Source: an uncultured Granulosicoccus sp.
GTDB taxonomy: Bacteria; Pseudomonadota; Gammaproteobacteria; Granulosicoccales; Granulosicoccaceae
Direction of reading: 5' to 3'
Length of the DNA: 52,944 nucleotides
Assembly: GCA_937924505.1 (NCBI GenBank)
Contig: CALDSR010000031.1
Span: forward strand, 1 to 52,944
A program made the translations under genes and the position numbers. Positions 8,356-17,017 of this stretch are shown here, in pieces. Every line of letters begins with the position of its first letter. Position 1 is the stretch's first letter. The notes under the pieces were generated by a model. That model had not been told where the DNA came from. It did no database searches and worked only from the letters and a program-made list of their open reading frames with translations.

Positions 8356-8858
8356 GATAGTCCCCTTTCCTGCTCCCCTAGACCTTTTAGAAACCAACGC
8401 AGCACCTGATCGCCACAACGGCGATAGTTCCGCGCAGACGGGTTTCGAAAAAGTGCACCAGTTTCTGATTTCGTTATGCGACCACCACCACGCACAATCA
8501 AGGTATGCACATCATCCGTGCGGAGCTTGAACGCAATGCGCAACTGCTTGAGAACAACATTGTTATCGCGAAACGTCGAGGGTTCCTTACTTTGCGGTGG
8601 TGCTTGAATCGACTGTTTACTCGTTGGCGGTGGACCGCGACGTGCAATCACCAGCCCGGCCAATAAAGCATCAAGATCAGCTTGCTGACATTCGCCTCTG
8701 CGACTGTCAGTTGTGTCTTCATTTTTTTTTGATTCTCTCCAAGCGGCGACCGTTGCCACGTCAAGCTCTTGACCACCTAATGCAATAACACGTACAGTCT
8801 CTGCATCATCAAGGCTGGCCGCGTAGCGAATGCGTAGAGCTACATCAGAATTGTCCAT
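8352..8858 (-). CDS. yehS: YehS family (DUF1456) protein
   Basis: This 168-aa protein matches the DUF1456 pattern: two related helical repeats, the first with ALRIRYAASLDDAETVRVIAL and the second with VLKQLRIAFKLRTDDVHTLIV, followed by the typical ending FRNPSARNYRRCGDQVLRWFLKGL. The linker (about 50-90) is longer and Pro/Gln-rich compared with E. coli YehS. The biochemical function of the family is not known to me. It is translated first in a two-gene operon with slyD, with a GTGA overlap, so expression is coupled. It is divergent from the membrane-protein operon starting at 9081. Confidence 0.88.
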   Translation of the reverse strand: MDNSDVALRIRYAASLDDAETVRVIALGGQELDVATVAAWRESKKNEDTTDSRRGECQQADLDALLAGLVIARRGPPPTSKQSIQAPPQSKEPSTFRDNNVVLKQLRIAFKLRTDDVHTLIVRGGGRITKSETGALFRNPSARNYRRCGDQVLRWFLKGLGEQERGLS

Positions 8859-9080
8859 GACTGTCTTAACTTTTTCCTTGATTAATGGCTTTAATAGCTA
8901 ATTTTAAAACTTTGATTTTTATCACGTTCTGAAGAGCTATTCTCAAAAAATCCATAGCAGTCAGGGTCAGATCTAGTGATCCGGTTCCGTTTTTCGCGAG
9001 ACAGATGTACGCGGCTCACGCCAATTTTGTATGATGTTTACCGCCACCCGATGTACACATCACAGGATTGACAACAGCTG

Positions 9081-9674
9081 ATGGAATTATTGTCTTCATT
9101 GAATATACCTGCGCTCAGCCTGCCGCTAGTCGCAACAGCTGTATTGTGCCTCTTGCTCGGTTATGTCATCGGCAACCGCCGTAACAAGCGTTTGCGTCGA
9201 CAACTTCAACGTGAGCATAACGAACAAAGTCTTGCACTGCTTGATGCCAAGGCCAGATACGAACGAGTACAGAAAGCGGCAGACCAACAGGTACGCAAGG
9301 ATCGCCTGCTATCAATGTCACTGAAAAAACTCAAATTGGCTAATCAGCGCATCGCAGAATTGACCGCCTCCATTCAATCTCAAGAAAAACGCCATTTCAT
9401 GAGCGTGTCACGGCTCAAGCTGGATGCAGTTGACGCCAATGAAAAGGCTGTGAAGGCCGCCGACATCGCCCGACAAGCAATGACACACCTCCGTGAGGCA
9501 AAGCAAAATTCATCGGACGACAAATCGGTCCAGACACAAAACGGCGCGCGCAAGGTCGAGCGGAATAATGCCGACCCCAGATTGGACGCCATTGCTCGGG
9601 TTTCCACACACCGCTCTTCACGGCTGGCCCGCCTGCGTTCAGGCACCGATACAGCCTCTACCCCGACTGCTTGA
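9081..9674 (+). CDS. Membrane-anchored coiled-coil protein, unknown function
   Basis: This 197-aa protein has one N-terminal membrane segment (about 12-32) followed by a very basic stretch (NRRNKRLRRQL), which predicts a cytoplasmic C-terminus. Residues about 40-150 form a long helical coiled coil. The last 50 residues are polar and probably disordered. I recognise no named family. It heads a three-gene set (this gene, a BON-OmpA protein 68 bp later, and a coiled-coil/HhH protein 24 bp after that), all with an N-terminal membrane helix, which suggests one envelope-linked assembly. About 220 bp of non-coding DNA with the divergent promoters separates it from yehS. Confidence 0.85.
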   Translation: MELLSSLNIPALSLPLVATAVLCLLLGYVIGNRRNKRLRRQLQREHNEQSLALLDAKARYERVQKAADQQVRKDRLLSMSLKKLKLANQRIAELTASIQSQEKRHFMSVSRLKLDAVDANEKAVKAADIARQAMTHLREAKQNSSDDKSVQTQNGARKVERNNADPRLDAIARVSTHRSSRLARLRSGTDTASTPTA

Positions 9675-9742
9675 CACAATCGGTAACACACGACTTTACC
9701 AACAAGAAGTGTTAACCGGTTCAGGGTGGTATTATCGCGGTA

Positions 9743-10450
9743 ATGTCCGCTCACACCCTCAATCTAGATATCCCTGATCCCGAGGCTCCTAGTATCTGGC
9801 CCTGGATCGTGGCTTTGGTATGCGGTGCAGTACTGGTCATAACCGTTACCGGCCACCTGCGAGATATTCCCCACTCTCTGCAGCGCCAAGCCATGGGGGT
9901 CCTGTCAACCAATCAACTTACGGGCGTCGCATTGGATCTCGATGGTCGCGAACTGACCGTCAGTGGATCCATCGAAAATACGGTGGATCGCAAAGCGCTG
10001 CTGTTGCAGATGGCCAACATCGAAGGTATCCGCAGCGTCTGGGACGATCTAACTGTGGTAGATCCAGAGGCCAAGGCTCGTGCCGAGCTGAAGCGATTTC
10101 AACAGGCGCTCGCCAATATCAGAACCGAAGAAGTCATCTTCGAGCCCGGCAGCGCAGCCTTCGCCAGTGGTAGTCGGCAGGCGCTTGAAAGTATCGTTCA
10201 GTTGTTACGTGCCTATCCCGAGCACCGAGTACGTATATCGGGGCATACTGACAATACCGGCCGGCCACAAGTCAATCTGAGAATCAGCCGTGAGCGAGCC
10301 CAGGCGGTTGCTGACTATTTGACCTCGAGTGGTGTGTCAGCAACGCAAGTTACTGCACAAGGTTACGGGGCATCACAGCCGATTGCCGACAACGCCACGC
10401 AAGAAGGTCGGGCGCGCAATCGGCGCATAGAAATTTCTTACACTAACTAA
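9743..10450 (+). CDS. Inner-membrane-anchored BON and OmpA-like peptidoglycan-binding protein
   Basis: This 235-aa protein has a membrane segment at about 18-38, then a BON-like domain (about 50-105: LTGVALDLDGRELTVSGSIEN and the following helix and strand), then an OmpA C-terminal domain (about 128-233). The peptidoglycan-binding signature is clear: VRISGHTDNTG, NLRISRERAQAVADYL, GYGASQPIADN and GRARNRRIEI. It should stand in the inner membrane and reach the cell wall. Similar proteins act as wall anchors for motors, secretion or division machines. Its close neighbours with cytoplasmic coiled coils suggest they share a complex. Confidence 0.93.
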   Translation: MSAHTLNLDIPDPEAPSIWPWIVALVCGAVLVITVTGHLRDIPHSLQRQAMGVLSTNQLTGVALDLDGRELTVSGSIENTVDRKALLLQMANIEGIRSVWDDLTVVDPEAKARAELKRFQQALANIRTEEVIFEPGSAAFASGSRQALESIVQLLRAYPEHRVRISGHTDNTGRPQVNLRISRERAQAVADYLTSSGVSATQVTAQGYGASQPIADNATQEGRARNRRIEISYTN

Positions 10451-10474
10451 TGTTAAAGCGAATCGGAGAATGAC

Positions 10475-11593
10475 GTGATTTACCTCATCTCTCAAATTGC
10501 CGTTAGCCTCCTGCTGGCCGCAGGGCTCGGTGGTGCGCTCGGATGGATTCTGCACCGCTCTCGCAATCTCAAACGTGTGGAACAAATGCGACAGGTTTTA
10601 CTGCAACAAAGCAGTCAGCTGTCTCAGGCACAAACCGATGTAACGATGATCACGGAGGACTTCGACGAGCTCAAGCAGAAATCGCAAACCGAGATCGATA
10701 AGCTCAAGCAAGATACCAAACAAATTCCTGTGCTTAACCAGAACCTTGAGAAAAGTCAGTTACTGGTGCGTCAACTCATGCAAAAGCACGAGGCCAAAAT
10801 ACGTGAAATCACAGATACCAATCAATCTTTGAGTTCTCAGTTGTCTGCGATGACCGACCGAGAAAATGCCTACAACAAACTGCAAGCCGAATTAGACCTG
10901 TCCCGTCGAGAAGTCATTGCATTGAAAGATCAAGGATTATCACCTGAGGCGAGCGCTGATACACACGACAATGATACACACTCAGCTGATACACACGGCG
11001 CAACTAATAAAGACATAGCTAACACAGACGCAACTGGCCTGGTCGTCAACAAATCCTCCGATAATGAGAGCGCAGCGCAAACAGCACTCGATCTCGAAGC
11101 GGCCACTGATCAGGCGATTGACGAATCATTTGATCAAACAGTCGGCGAAACTGCCGACAGTGCTGAAATGGATTCGACCGACGCTCGGCAGGATGCCGAT
11201 TTCGATCAGATCGAACCGGCGTTTGCCGACGAAGCGGATCCGCATGAGGTCGACCTGTCGAATGCTACCGCGGTGGCCGAATCGGAAGCCGCCATCGAAG
11301 AGCATTTCGAAGACGATGATGTGCCCGAAGCGGAACAGCCGGACACTGAAGAACCTCTGTTTGAACCGGTCGAACAACGTGATGATCTGAAACAAATCTT
11401 CGGCATCGGACCGGTCACCGAAAAGGCCCTTAACAAGCTCGGTATTACGAGCTACTCGCAACTGGCAGGGCTCAAACGCCACGAGATCGAAAAGATCGCC
11501 GAGGCACTGCAAATTTTCCCGGGACGTATCGAACGTGACAACTGGGTTGGCAACGCCAGACGTCAGCTAGAGGAAGTGCTCGAAGAGCTGTAA
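10475..11593 (+). CDS. Membrane-anchored coiled-coil protein with acidic linker and C-terminal helix-hairpin-helix domain
   Basis: This 372-aa protein has four parts: a membrane helix (about 4-26), a coiled coil (about 30-145), a highly acidic, probably disordered linker (about 150-300, rich in Asp, Glu, Ala and Thr), and a compact C-terminal helix-hairpin-helix domain (about 302-372). The last contains DDLKQIFGIGPVTEKAL, GITSYSQLAGL and GRIERDNWVGNARRQL. Domains of this type also occur as tails on ribosomal-L21-like and complex-I-associated proteins; DNA binding is possible but unproved. It is 24 bp after the BON-OmpA gene. A link between envelope and nucleoid is one idea, as inference only. 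Confidence 0.88.
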   Translation: MIYLISQIAVSLLLAAGLGGALGWILHRSRNLKRVEQMRQVLLQQSSQLSQAQTDVTMITEDFDELKQKSQTEIDKLKQDTKQIPVLNQNLEKSQLLVRQLMQKHEAKIREITDTNQSLSSQLSAMTDRENAYNKLQAELDLSRREVIALKDQGLSPEASADTHDNDTHSADTHGATNKDIANTDATGLVVNKSSDNESAAQTALDLEAATDQAIDESFDQTVGETADSAEMDSTDARQDADFDQIEPAFADEADPHEVDLSNATAVAESEAAIEEHFEDDDVPEAEQPDTEEPLFEPVEQRDDLKQIFGIGPVTEKALNKLGITSYSQLAGLKRHEIEKIAEALQIFPGRIERDNWVGNARRQLEEVLEEL

Positions 11594-11734
11594 ATCCCTT
11601 TGAGTTGGGGGGCTGGAGATAAGATTCCGGCGGACTTTATTTACTCAGGTAGCAGAGTTGCGGGAGTCTTCAGACCACAGTGGCGCAAGGTTTGCAACAT
11701 TCGGGCTTTCCGACCGCCTGAATCCGTCACGACC

Positions 11735-13234
11735 GTGATCCTATCCGCCTCTCGACTCACCTCCTTGGTTCTGCTTGGTGTGAGCGTGGCCGCAAGCATG
11801 ACAGCGGCGACAGTGGCTGCTGCCGATGTCGACTTCGAAAGTTGCTCGATCGGTAGCGAGAATGCAACGCTGGTCGGTGAATGTACGTCTATGGACGTGC
11901 CACTTGATCACAGTGAAGTGGATGGCCAGAAAATCTCCCTGGCCATCGCCCGAATCAAGGCAAACAAGCGCAATACCAGTCGAGATCCACTGACTATCAT
12001 CGCCGGCGGCCCCGGTCAGTCAGCCATCGATTCGTATGCGGCGGTCGCCCCAGCCTTCCGACACATTCTCAAAGACCGTGATCTGATTCTGATCGATCAG
12101 CGTGGCACCGGATCCTCTCACCCACTGGAATGCGATGTTGCACCCGACAGTGCAACGCTCGACCTGGATCCCGATCTCGACAAGGTACGTGATGACGCGA
12201 GGATCTGTTATCAAAAACAAGAGATCGACACACGTTTTTTCACCTCATCGGTAGCGGTCAAGGATATTGAGTGGGTGCGCAAGCGACTGGGCATTGAAAA
12301 ATGGAATATATACGGCATTTCCTACGGAACCCGCGTCGCACTGCATTATCTTCGACGATACCCCGACAAGGTCAGAACCTTGATTCTCGACGCGGTCGTC
12401 CCCCCATCGATCGCACTCGGACCTGATATCGCACCCCTGGCGCAACGCTCACTTGACCTGATCTTTGAACGATGTCGCCTTAGCGACGATTGCCATTCGC
12501 AATTTCCGAATATCCAAGCGGACGCGGAAACGCTTTTCGCCGAGCTTGAAGCGACACCGAAGCTCGTCACCTATGAAGACATCGCCACCGGTCAGCTCAA
12601 TCAGATTACGTTTACCCGCAATCATCTGGCGATCACGATCAGGCTCATGTCATACAACGCACTGACAGCTGCCCTGATTCCGTCCATGCTCAATGACGCA
12701 GTTATCAATGACAATTTTGCACCTTTGGCGCGTCAGGCTGATTTGCAAACAAAGGTACTTGGAAATTCGCTGGCAACGGGCTTGCACCACGCCGTCACCT
12801 GTACGGAAGACGCACCGTTTATGGACGCAGCGTTTATGAGCGCCGCGACCATCGAAAGCACATCCAGCGAGACGAGCTACCTTGGGGACGGCGTTGTCGA
12901 CACCCTGCTGGCGGGCTGTGAATTCTGGCCCCCGGGGGTGATCGATGACGATTTCAAAGAGCCGGTGAGTTCTGACGTGCCTACCTTGATCCTCTCTGGT
13001 AGCGCTGACCCTGTGACTCCTCCGGCCTATGGCGATCTGGTCGCTGAAAATCTGTCCAGACAGGTGCATGTGACCAACGAAGATCAAGGTCATATGCAGT
13101 CACCTCTCGGTTGCGTACCTCAGATCATGGCGCAACTGGTGGCAACCGCGTCGGTGGATAATCTATCGCTTGACTGCCTCGAGCGCATACACTCGCCCGC
13201 CTTTTTCGTCGACGCGAATGGCCCACGACCATGA
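11735..13234 (+). CDS. Exported alpha/beta hydrolase, S33 tripeptidyl-aminopeptidase-like
   Basis: I choose the GTG at 11735 (499 aa) because it puts a signal peptide at the N-terminus (hydrophobic core then TVAAADV). The frame stays open further up to a TTG, but that part is not signal-like. The fold is clear: the oxyanion motif GGPGQS, a nucleophile elbow GISYGT with Ser196, then Asp425 (GSADPVTPP) and His453 (DQGHMQS) as the triad, with a TAP-like C-terminal segment. It should cleave short peptides or esters in the periplasm. Its stop overlaps the start of the natA-like gene by 4 nt, so hydrolase and ABC transporter are coupled. Confidence 0.88.
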   Translation: MILSASRLTSLVLLGVSVAASMTAATVAAADVDFESCSIGSENATLVGECTSMDVPLDHSEVDGQKISLAIARIKANKRNTSRDPLTIIAGGPGQSAIDSYAAVAPAFRHILKDRDLILIDQRGTGSSHPLECDVAPDSATLDLDPDLDKVRDDARICYQKQEIDTRFFTSSVAVKDIEWVRKRLGIEKWNIYGISYGTRVALHYLRRYPDKVRTLILDAVVPPSIALGPDIAPLAQRSLDLIFERCRLSDDCHSQFPNIQADAETLFAELEATPKLVTYEDIATGQLNQITFTRNHLAITIRLMSYNALTAALIPSMLNDAVINDNFAPLARQADLQTKVLGNSLATGLHHAVTCTEDAPFMDAAFMSAATIESTSSETSYLGDGVVDTLLAGCEFWPPGVIDDDFKEPVSSDVPTLILSGSADPVTPPAYGDLVAENLSRQVHVTNEDQGHMQSPLGCVPQIMAQLVATASVDNLSLDCLERIHSPAFFVDANGPRP

Positions 13235-13980
13235 TCATCGCCGAAGACCTCCAGAAAAGCTTCAAGCGTCCCGGCGCCAAACGCCGCGATGAACCTGTGC
13301 GCGCAGTTCGGTCGGTGAGCTTCACGGCTGAGGATGGGCAGATTACCGGCTTGCTCGGACCTAACGGCGCGGGAAAATCAACCAGTCTGAGAATGCTCGC
13401 CACCTTGATCACACCCGACGCCGGGCGCGCGATTATCGATGGCAAGGACGTCGCAAAAGACGTCCTTGGTGTGCGTCAGCACCTCGGTTTCATGCCGCAC
13501 AATGCTGGTGTCTATCCGCGCTTGACCGCTCGCGAAAATGTTTACTACTACGCACGACTTTGCGGCCTGGGAAAGACCGAGGCAAAGGTACGAACCGGCG
13601 AGCTGCTCGAGCAACTGCATTGCGAAACGTTTGCCGACCGACGAGCACTCGGGTTTTCGCAAGGCCAGAAGACCAAAGTCGCGCTGGCAAGAGCCCTTGT
13701 CCACAAGCCGCAAACCATCATGCTTGATGAACCTACCAATGGACTTGACGTCATGGCAACCCGGGGTCTGCGGGACGTCATCCGAACGTTGGCATCGGAT
13801 GGGCATTGCATACTCTTTTCCAGTCACATCATGCAGGAGGTTTCCGCGCTGTGTGACCATATCGCGATAATCTCTGACGGCGCCGTTTCAATGAGCGACA
13901 GTCTTGATCAAATACTGGCACGCACCGGGCAAACAACACTTGAAGATGCCTTCGTCGATGCCAGCAGTTTGAAATCATGA
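13231..13980 (+). CDS. natA: ABC transporter ATP-binding protein, NatA-like
   Basis: This 249-aa ATPase has Walker A GPNGAGKST (about 47-55), a signature GFSQGQKTKVALARAL in place of LSGGQ, Walker B TIMLDEPTNGLD, and the switch His in SSHIM. The signature and the DPNAG-type spacing match the NatA (sodium efflux/ABC-2) group. It overlaps the preceding hydrolase by ATGA and the following permease by ATGA, so all three genes form one translation unit. It probably energises export by the NatB-like partner; the substrate (sodium, a lipid or a peptide) cannot be told from sequence. Confidence 0.9.
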   Translation: MIIAEDLQKSFKRPGAKRRDEPVRAVRSVSFTAEDGQITGLLGPNGAGKSTSLRMLATLITPDAGRAIIDGKDVAKDVLGVRQHLGFMPHNAGVYPRLTARENVYYYARLCGLGKTEAKVRTGELLEQLHCETFADRRALGFSQGQKTKVALARALVHKPQTIMLDEPTNGLDVMATRGLRDVIRTLASDGHCILFSSHIMQEVSALCDHIAIISDGAVSMSDSLDQILARTGQTTLEDAFVDASSLKS

Positions 13981-15143
13981 AAGCCTTTGTCGTCATGGCG
14001 AAGGAGATCGTTGACAACATTCGCGATCGTCAAACGGTTTTCTATGCCTTGCTTTTCGGCCCGGTTCTGTTACCGCTACTGCTCGGCGGTTCATTGATTG
14101 CCAGCTTCAAAAGTGTATCAATCGACTTTGATGAAGTTATCAACGTTGCTGTTCATCATGGTGAAAAAGCGCCCCAACTCATCGCGTATCTGCGCAGCCG
14201 TAACATCGATGCCATCGAAGCACCCGATAATTATCGCAAAGGAATCGAGATCGGCTCTCAGTCCGTTGTGCTGGAGATCAACGACACGTTTGCCGAGGCG
14301 ATGCGAGCGGGCCGACCCGCGCCAATCACATTGCACTTTGACAGCGCGGAGAAATCATCAGCCAAGGTCAAACGACGGCTCGAGAGCGAATTGCGTCGTT
14401 ACGCTTTCACCCTCAACACCCTGCGTTTGCAGCACCGTGGTATTGACCCGTCTGTGTTCAATAGCCTGGATATCATCAGTCATGACATATCCGATGAAGG
14501 CCAGACAGGACAATTGCTTGCGTCACTATTGCCGTTTCTCTTTATCATGTCCATGGTCATGGGTGGATTCTATCTGGCCATCGATATCACCGCCGGTGAA
14601 CGAGAACGTCAGTCACTTGAACCTCTGCTTAGCCTACCCATGTCACGCACGGCTGTTGTATTCGGCAAATACGGAGCGACACTAGCCTTTGTGGCTCTGT
14701 CAGGGGCATTGACAGCACTGAGCATCTACCTCTTGTTTCGACTTTTCCCCGTCGATCTACTGGACGGCCAGATTCGTTTCGATGGGCCAACCGTGGCCAG
14801 AGCCTTCCTGCTGGCTACCCCGTTAACATTTTTTGTATCCGCACTTCTGGTTACCGTGTCAGCAATTACTCGCAGTACCAAGGAAGCACAAACCTATCTG
14901 GGTTTGATGATGGTGTTACCAATGACGCCGTTTTTCGCATTGCAGTATTTGAACTTGCAGCCTTCGCTATTGACCAATGCTATACCGATGCTGAGCCAAT
15001 ATCAGTTACTGGAAATCGCCGTACTCGGTGGAGAGTTACTGACCGCTCATGTAATGATTTCGGTACTCAGCACTCTGGTAGCTACTGCCGTTTTACTTTG
15101 GCTAAGCTGCCGCCTGTACTCGCGAGAAAAATTGCTCGACTAG
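13977..15143 (+). CDS. natB: ABC transporter permease, NatB-like
   Basis: This 388-aa protein has the ABC-2/NatB layout: one N-terminal membrane helix (about 22-44), a soluble extracytoplasmic region of about 140 residues (with FDEVINVAVHHGEKAPQLIAYL), and five more membrane helices from about 180 to 380. The conserved segment GERERQSLEPLLSLPMSRTAVVFGK between helices 2 and 3 is typical of the family. It forms the channel for the adjacent NatA-like ATPase. Coupling to a secreted S33 hydrolase suggests the pair might handle a product that the hydrolase also acts on, an idea without direct proof. Confidence 0.9.
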   Translation: MKAFVVMAKEIVDNIRDRQTVFYALLFGPVLLPLLLGGSLIASFKSVSIDFDEVINVAVHHGEKAPQLIAYLRSRNIDAIEAPDNYRKGIEIGSQSVVLEINDTFAEAMRAGRPAPITLHFDSAEKSSAKVKRRLESELRRYAFTLNTLRLQHRGIDPSVFNSLDIISHDISDEGQTGQLLASLLPFLFIMSMVMGGFYLAIDITAGERERQSLEPLLSLPMSRTAVVFGKYGATLAFVALSGALTALSIYLLFRLFPVDLLDGQIRFDGPTVARAFLLATPLTFFVSALLVTVSAITRSTKEAQTYLGLMMVLPMTPFFALQYLNLQPSLLTNAIPMLSQYQLLEIAVLGGELLTAHVMISVLSTLVATAVLLWLSCRLYSREKLLD

Positions 15144-15807
15144 CTTGCTCAATATTGACGCGAAATTACGCGATTTCCCTGTCCAGGACACGTATCCCAA
15201 GCGCCTCCACTGTCGTCTGCCCGCACTAGATTAAAGCGCTTCTACGGTATCCAGACTGTCAAGATTTCTATGCTCGTAAAACACTCATCGCCGCAGCCAT
15301 CTCGTGGGAGTGTTGACGGTCTTACAATGACAAAATCCAGCCTCAGAGGCCCCATGTCGTTGCCGAAGAGTACCGATAAGACGCTCTGCGTCACTAATAC
15401 GACTGCCAGGCCCGTCTAAAGTCGCGCGAAGATTGCCACAGCACGCCCGAACCCGGTATGGTGTAGTCCCAAAGGACGCAATGATTTCCCTGCCTGGGTC
15501 CCCATTGACGGCCAAAGGCTGGCGAAAGTCGGCAAGCCGACTTTCGAGCTAATCATCAGAAACCGGGAATCGTACTTGTCCGCTTCTCGCACAGCCTGGA
15601 GCATCGGTTGGTACAAGGCTGAAATCGCATACCAATGCTAAGTTTTAAAAGTTTACACGCCTTACCGCGTTGCTTGCATTAAAATGTCCCAAGACGGGAA
15701 GTTATCCCGTAATTCAGGATCAATGACGAGGTCGATTTGAATACAGTGTTGATTGGCAATGTATTAAGTGCGTTAAATAGATCAGTCATGCAGCCGGTAT
15801 CCAGCTC
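15144..15807. other. 664-bp intergenic stretch without a convincing gene
   Basis: No full-length reading frame with family resemblance covers this stretch. Two short leftward frames (about 15616-15416 and 15419-15285) abut across a frame change. Their joined translation has fragments such as RPLGLHHTGFGRAVAIFARL that faintly recall an IclR-type effector domain, so the stretch may be a decayed gene; this is weak. The right end (about 15650-15807) is AT-richer and probably holds the promoter of the ABC importer. The stretch includes the palindrome at 15523-15546. Confidence 0.4.
15523..15546. repeat. Perfect 11-bp inverted repeat
   Basis: CGAAAGTCGGC (15523-15533) and GCCGACTTTCG (15536-15546) are exact reverse complements separated by AA. 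No T-run follows on either strand, so it is not a typical rho-independent terminator. It lies in the intergenic stretch between natB and the ABC importer. It could be an operator or a cruciform-forming site. Confidence 0.75.
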
Positions 15808-16899
15808 ATGAGTGAAATTGACAACCCTCTCGTCCGGTTTACCAACGTCCAAAAGAGTTATGACGGGGAAAATCTGGTCGTTAAAGATCTGAACCTTGAC
15901 GTCGCCAAAGGTGAATTCCTGACCATGCTTGGGCCGTCAGGTTCCGGCAAGACCACCTGTTTGATGATGCTCGCTGGTTTTGAACCTGCCACTCACGGCG
16001 AAATCTATCTAAACGGTCAACCGATCAACAACGTGCCGCCACACAAACGTGGCATTGGCATGGTATTCCAAAATTACGCGCTGTTCCCGCACATGTCGGT
16101 AGCGGAAAATCTGTCCTTTCCGCTTGAAGTTAGAGGCATGGATCGCAGCGAACGCGAGTCCCGAATCAAACGCGCCTTGTCGATGGTGCAGCTCGATGAG
16201 TTTGGACACCGACGCCCTGCACAACTCTCAGGTGGACAACAACAACGCGTGGCCGTTGCCCGTGCGTTGGTATTCGATCCCGATCTTGTCTTGATGGACG
16301 AACCGCTAGGCGCTCTGGACAAAAATCTTCGTGAGCAAATGCAATACGAAATCAAACATATTCACGAACAACTGGGCGTTACCGTTGTGTATGTAACCCA
16401 TGACCAGAGCGAAGCACTGACCATGTCAAATCGAATCGCGGTATTCAATGATGGCGTCATACAGCAACTCGCCCCACCGGCTGACCTTTACGAACGCCCG
16501 GAAAACGCCTTTGTTGCCCAGTTTATTGGTGAGAACAATCGTTTGACTGGAACCGTTCGCGCAATCAATGGCAACGAATGTGTCGTGGATGTTGACGACG
16601 GATCTGTCGTCAAGGCCTTGAAGGTAAACGTCGAAGCGCCAGGCGATAGTTGCACCTTGTCGCTGCGACCGGAGCGAGTTGTCACCTCACCCGCCAACGG
16701 CGCTGTCAACAATACCTTCAATGCGAAGGTTGAAGAACTTATCTATCTTGGCGATCACATTCGCGCCCGCATGTCCGTGTGTGGCACTAACGACTTTATC
16801 GTCAAAGTACCCAATTCAGCTGAACACTCGATACTGCAAGAAGGTAATACCGCAGAAATCGGATGGTCGGCTGAGGACTGTCGGGCACTGGCCTCTTGA
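15808..16899 (+). CDS. ABC importer ATP-binding protein, polyamine/opine (PotA) type
   Basis: This 363-aa ATPase has Walker A GPSGSGKTT, a Q-loop FQNYALFPHM, the signature LSGGQQQRVAVARAL, Walker B LVLMDEPLGALD and switch THDQSEALTMS. A C-terminal TOBE-type regulatory domain (about 240-363, with LSLRPERV) follows, as in PotA. It belongs with the next three genes as a complete importer: binding protein, then two permeases. The ATPase comes first and the binding protein follows after 118 bp with a strong ribosome site. The substrate class is spermidine/putrescine or a related small cation, inferred from family only. Confidence 0.92.
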   Translation: MSEIDNPLVRFTNVQKSYDGENLVVKDLNLDVAKGEFLTMLGPSGSGKTTCLMMLAGFEPATHGEIYLNGQPINNVPPHKRGIGMVFQNYALFPHMSVAENLSFPLEVRGMDRSERESRIKRALSMVQLDEFGHRRPAQLSGGQQQRVAVARALVFDPDLVLMDEPLGALDKNLREQMQYEIKHIHEQLGVTVVYVTHDQSEALTMSNRIAVFNDGVIQQLAPPADLYERPENAFVAQFIGENNRLTGTVRAINGNECVVDVDDGSVVKALKVNVEAPGDSCTLSLRPERVVTSPANGAVNNTFNAKVEELIYLGDHIRARMSVCGTNDFIVKVPNSAEHSILQEGNTAEIGWSAEDCRALAS

Positions 16900-17017
16900 T
16901 GCGCCTCAGTGCACCAACAAAAAGCCACGTCGGCAGTCATCACGTTCTCAGGGGTCCCGACTCCGAGACAAAAACCCAGTTGTTCGGGAATCACTAGTAA
17001 GAGAGAGAGGAATTTTA

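Noticed and set aside
11126..11512. 128-aa leftward frame in the HhH gene
   Set aside because: It is a mirror of the acidic linker and HhH coding sequence; composition-driven shadow.
11600..11734. N-terminal extension of the S33 hydrolase from a TTG at 11600
   Set aside because: It begins only 7 bp after the previous stop, lacks a signal-like start, and the GTG at 11735 restores a normal signal peptide.
12650..13093. 147-aa leftward frame in the hydrolase gene
   Set aside because: It is antisense to a gene with a complete catalytic triad; no ribosome site or motif.
16679..17017. Extension of the ABC binding protein upstream of 17018
   Set aside because: It overlaps the ATPase gene and would bury the signal peptide; a strong ribosome site marks 17018.
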